Positions 61,535 through 64,000 of a stretch of DNA of 64,000 bases are shown one piece after another. The notes under the pieces are model-generated. The model worked only from the letters and a program-made list of their open reading frames with translations. It did no database searches and was not told the origin of the DNA. The DNA comes from Lentzea albidocapillata subsp. violacea (GTDB lineage: Bacteria > Actinomycetota > Actinomycetes > Mycobacteriales > Pseudonocardiaceae). The DNA is taken from positions 280,119-344,118 of the forward strand of contig NZ_FNET01000007.1 in the NCBI RefSeq assembly GCF_900100275.1. Reading direction: 5' to 3'. The translations under genes were made by a program, and so were the position numbers. Within the stretch, counting starts at the first letter, position 1; every line of letters starts with the position of its first letter.

Positions 61535-62026
61535 ATGGGTAGTGGTGTCACGCCTCAGAAGTTGAGGGAGGCCATCGCGGAAACGATGGCGGACTGCGTG
61601 AAGTCGTACGACGTTGCCGACGCGTGCGTCGCGCTAACGTACTGCGCGCTGTACGCCGAACCGGACGGGTTCGACCTCCCGGCGCTGGTTCCGCAGGTGT
61701 ACGTGCACTACGACCCTTACACCAAGCGTCAACTCGGAAACCGGTCCGGTCAGCTGAAACGGCAGCGCATGGACTTCCTGATGCTGCTGTCCCAGCGTTC
61801 TCGAGTTGTGCTGGAGGTCGACGGTCAGCAGCACTGCGCGACGGCCGACGGAGCTGCCGACCCCGTCCGGTACGCCGAGATGGCCGCAGAGGACCGCTCG
61901 TTGCGTTTGGCAGGGTATGAGGTCTATCGGTTCGGGGCGCACGAGCTCACCGCCGACCGTGCCGTTGACGGCCTCCGCACGTTCTTCCGCGAGTTGCTCA
62001 CCGCCCACCACGTATTGCCTGCATGA
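61535..62026 (+). CDS. AbiJ-like protein with internal deletion
   Basis: A 163-residue protein. The first 32 residues (VTPQKLREAIAETMADCVKSY) match the start of AbiJ-NTD3-type proteins, and the rest matches their C-terminal nuclease-like domain: RQRMDFLMLL, VVLEVDGQQH (Glu94, Asp96) and AEDRSLRLAGYEVYRFGAHE. Family members are about 300 residues, so roughly 150 residues between the two parts appear lost by an in-frame deletion near 61630. The remaining core looks like a PD-(D/E)XK-type fold. AbiJ proteins are linked to phage defence. It starts nine bases from the divergent hydrolase gene. Confidence 0.62.
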   Translation: MGSGVTPQKLREAIAETMADCVKSYDVADACVALTYCALYAEPDGFDLPALVPQVYVHYDPYTKRQLGNRSGQLKRQRMDFLMLLSQRSRVVLEVDGQQHCATADGAADPVRYAEMAAEDRSLRLAGYEVYRFGAHELTADRAVDGLRTFFRELLTAHHVLPA

Positions 62027-62045
62027 CAGCCCCACGTGCAGTGGA

Positions 62046-63227
62046 TCAGCGGTCCCACGTCACCGGAAGGGCAGTGAGCCCGCCCGTGAGCACATCGTGT
62101 CGGACGGTCAGGTCCTTCACGGGAACGGCCAGTCGCATGTTGGGGAAGTGTGGGATCAGTTGGGAGAACACGGCTTGTAGTTCCATGCGGGCCAGTGGTG
62201 CTCCGATGCAGTAGCGGAGGCCGTGTCCGAAGGTGAGGTGGGCGGAGGCCTGGCGGGTGATGTCGACGCGGTCCGGCTCGGCGAAGACGGCCGGGTCGTG
62301 GTTGGCGGCACCGTTGTCGAGTAGAACGAGATCGCCGGCGCTGATCCTGACGCCGTCGATCTCCATGTCGGCGCGGGCATAGCGGGGGATCCCGCCGCCG
62401 CCCTTGCCGGGCGCGCGAAGGATCTCCTCGACAGCGTTCGGGATGAGGCCGGGGTCGTCGCGCAGGGCGTTCCACTGATCAGGGTTGGCCAGCAGGAGCA
62501 GCGCGCCCATGCCGATTTGGACCACGGTCGTCTCGTGGCCGGCGAACAACAGCGCCATGGAGAGCATGGCGGCCTCCTCGGTGGAGACGCCGTCGGTCGC
62601 GCACAGGCGGGAGATCACGTCGTCGCACGGCTCTTGCCGCTTGGTCTCGACGAGGCGCAGGCCGTAGCCGAACAGGTTGCCGAGACCTTGTTCGGAGACG
62701 GTGCGGTCGTTGATGTTCGCGGCGGCCTCCGTCCACGCGCGGAACTGGTCGCGGTCGCCGTACGGCACGCCGAGCAGCTCGCAGATCACGAGGATCGGCA
62801 GCGGGACCGCGACCGCGGCGTGCAAGTCGGCTGGAGTCTCCGAGGTGGCCAGTTGATCGAGCAGTTGTGCGGTCAGTGCGTCGATGCGGGGGCGTAGTGC
62901 GTGCATATGTTTGGGGGAGAAGTGCGGTTGCAGCAGTGCGCGCATGCGGGCGTGGTCGGCCCGCTCGGTGACGAAGTCTCCCAGCGGGCCGCCGAACAGG
63001 GCGGATTCGCCGGTGCGTGCCGCGTTCTGCGGGTCGGGGTGGGATCTGCCGAGCCGGTCGTCGCCGAGCAGCTCGCGCACGTGGGCGTAGTCGGTGACCA
63101 GCCACGCGTCGTGGCCCACCGCGGTGCGGATCCGGTGGACCGCGCCCTGGGACTGAAGTACGCGCAGCTGTGGAGGGACCTGCAGCGGCTGGGGCTGCTC
63201 GAACGGCAGTTGAGCAGGAGAAACCAT
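62046..63227 (-). CDS. Cytochrome P450
   Basis: A 393-residue class I bacterial P450. The I-helix AGHETT at 229-234, ExxR (Glu268-Arg271) in the K-helix and the heme-binding FGHGLRYCIG with Cys340 are all present and normal. It needs ferredoxin and reductase partners, which are not in this window. It hydroxylates an unknown small molecule. It is divergent from a TetR repressor with a palindromic operator between them, so its expression is probably inducible by a substrate-like ligand. Confidence 0.93.
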   Translation of the reverse strand: MVSPAQLPFEQPQPLQVPPQLRVLQSQGAVHRIRTAVGHDAWLVTDYAHVRELLGDDRLGRSHPDPQNAARTGESALFGGPLGDFVTERADHARMRALLQPHFSPKHMHALRPRIDALTAQLLDQLATSETPADLHAAVAVPLPILVICELLGVPYGDRDQFRAWTEAAANINDRTVSEQGLGNLFGYGLRLVETKRQEPCDDVISRLCATDGVSTEEAAMLSMALLFAGHETTVVQIGMGALLLLANPDQWNALRDDPGLIPNAVEEILRAPGKGGGGIPRYARADMEIDGVRISAGDLVLLDNGAANHDPAVFAEPDRVDITRQASAHLTFGHGLRYCIGAPLARMELQAVFSQLIPHFPNMRLAVPVKDLTVRHDVLTGGLTALPVTWDR

Positions 63228-63280
63228 GACATGTGCCCCCTTGTTCAGGTCAGCTTGTATAAGTTGACTTAAACAACGCT

Positions 63281-63306
63281 ACTTGTTTAGTCTGCTCTAA
63301 ACAAGT
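63281..63306. promoter_or_regulatory. Perfect palindromic TetR operator candidate
   Basis: ACTTGTTTAG and CTAAACAAGT are perfect 10-base arms around a six-base spacer. They lie in the divergent promoter of the P450 and the TetR gene, 12 bases from the TetR start. A second related element (AAGTTGACTT) precedes it at 63261. Confidence 0.75.
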
Positions 63307-63318
63307 GGAGGTGTAGCG

Positions 63319-63897
63319 GTGGTGGCGGGTCCTCAGAACGTGCGGCGCATGCCGCGTGCTCAGCGGCGCGAGCAGATCCTGGACGCCGCGACCCGCGCGT
63401 TCGCCCGCACCGGGTACGTGGCGACCGGACTCGACGGTGTGGCGGCTGAAGCCGAGGTCACCCTTGTGTTGCTGTACCGGCACTTCGACTCGAAGGCTGA
63501 CTTGTACCGGGCTGTACTCGATCGGGCGTGTGCCCGGCTGGAAGCAACGGTCGGCTCCGGTGACTACGACGAGGGCAGCATCTCTGCGCTGCTGCGTGCT
63601 GCTGCCGAAGATCCGGATGGGTTCCGCTTGCTGTTCCGGCACGCGGTGCGTGAACCGGACTTCCGTGATGTGGTGAACGGAATGCAGGCGATGTCGGCGG
63701 AGGTCACGCGGCGCGAGTTGGCCGCGGTGATTCCGGAAGGCCCATGGCTGGACTGGGCGGTGCAGTACGTGCCGACAGTCACGCTTGAGGCCGTGATCGC
63801 CTGGCTCGACGCCGGCCAGCCTGACCCGGATCAGGCCGCTGATCGCATCGCTTTGGTGGTGCACAGCGCCATCCGGGCGGCAAACGGTGTTGACTGA
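63319..63897 (+). CDS. TetR family transcriptional regulator
   Basis: A 192-residue TetR repressor beginning at GTG 63319, after GGAGG at a suitable distance. The HTH (about 12-58) reads REQILDAATRAFARTGY and HFDSKADLYRAVL. The ligand-binding bundle follows. It is divergent from the P450 gene and probably represses it and itself through the palindrome at 63281. Confidence 0.9.
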   Translation: MVAGPQNVRRMPRAQRREQILDAATRAFARTGYVATGLDGVAAEAEVTLVLLYRHFDSKADLYRAVLDRACARLEATVGSGDYDEGSISALLRAAAEDPDGFRLLFRHAVREPDFRDVVNGMQAMSAEVTRRELAAVIPEGPWLDWAVQYVPTVTLEAVIAWLDAGQPDPDQAADRIALVVHSAIRAANGVD

Positions 63898-63923
63898 CTC
63901 GGTCGGTCATTTATGATGGGCGG

Positions 63924-64000
63924 GTGCCACGCACTCGTTCAGCGGACATGTTCCCGAAGCTCGTCTCGGCCGCGGCCGAGACGTTCATCGCGCAGGGCTT
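63924..64000 (+). CDS. TetR-type regulator, start of a gene cut by the window end
   Basis: From GTG 63924 the frame reads PRTRSADMFPKLVSAAAETFI, the beginning of a TetR N-terminal helix. Only 25 codons are visible. It lies 26 bases after the previous TetR gene on the same strand. Confidence 0.6.
   Translation, partial: MPRTRSADMFPKLVSAAAETFIAQG

Overview
This 64 kb window comes from the chromosome of a high-GC, spore-former-type actinomycete, most likely a member of the Pseudonocardiaceae (Lentzea, Saccharothrix or Amycolatopsis-like). The signs are GC-rich codons with many GTG/TTG starts, GTGA and ATGA four-base gene overlaps, wall-anchored proteins with LASTG tails, WXG100-like proteins, a streptogrisin-type protease and large regulators of the STAND and SARP type. 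No rRNA, tRNA, CRISPR array or intact insertion sequence was found.

Layout. 1-2.9 kb: two tandem surface-anchored proteins sharing a repeated domain. 2.9-6.3 kb: carboxylesterase, metallo-beta-lactamase-fold hydrolase and a secreted ScyD-like propeller protein. 6.4-7.2 kb: two truncated gene remnants. 7.2-9.5 kb: overlapping TetR / glycosyltransferase / DUF6653 operon. 9.7-16.8 kb: housekeeping-like block with two Na+/H+ antiporters, a DUF3040 protein, an SPFH-NfeD membrane pair, a PucR-type regulator, a fatty acyl desaturase and a cold-shock protein. 17.3-24.6 kb: arsenic island with an ArsR-ArsN fusion, two flavoprotein monooxygenases, two thioredoxin/mycothiol-type arsenate reductases, two more ArsR repressors, an ACR3 pump and ArsM methyltransferase. 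24.6-30 kb: YjbR protein, a small Cys-pair protein with a MerR regulator, and an AbgT transporter / M20 amidohydrolase / Lrp-type regulator module.

30-38 kb is a tightly coupled carbohydrate operon on the minus strand (solute-binding lipoprotein, two permeases, 2-hydroxyacid dehydrogenase, DUF2264 protein, possible small protein). A divergent DeoR/LacI hybrid regulator sits beside it, and its promoter carries helically phased repeats. 38-41.5 kb holds a Tat-exported PAP2 phosphatase fused to an autotransporter-type strand repeat and a DUF4241 protein.

From 41.5 to 51.7 kb the sequence is a patchwork of broken genes (peptide-binding lipoprotein, ArsR-type regulator, glycine-rich protein, LuxR-type ATPase, universal stress protein, nuclease, aminoglycoside phosphotransferase, HNH-like protein) between a few intact genes (quinone reductase with XRE regulator, S1 protease, Nudix hydrolase). 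The low-GC pair at 50.0-51.7 kb looks horizontally acquired. 52-64 kb carries a small secreted protein, a STAND regulator, an antiporter pseudogene, a secreted propeller protein followed by a WXG100-like pair ending in a DUF6973 domain, further remnants, a truncated NlpC/P60 hydrolase, an internally deleted AbiJ-like nuclease, and a cytochrome P450 divergent from a TetR repressor with a perfect palindromic operator. The most interesting areas are the arsenic island, the WXG100/DUF6973 locus, the low-GC HNH-like pair, the phosphatase-strand-repeat fusion and the operator arrays near 36.4 and 38.1 kb.
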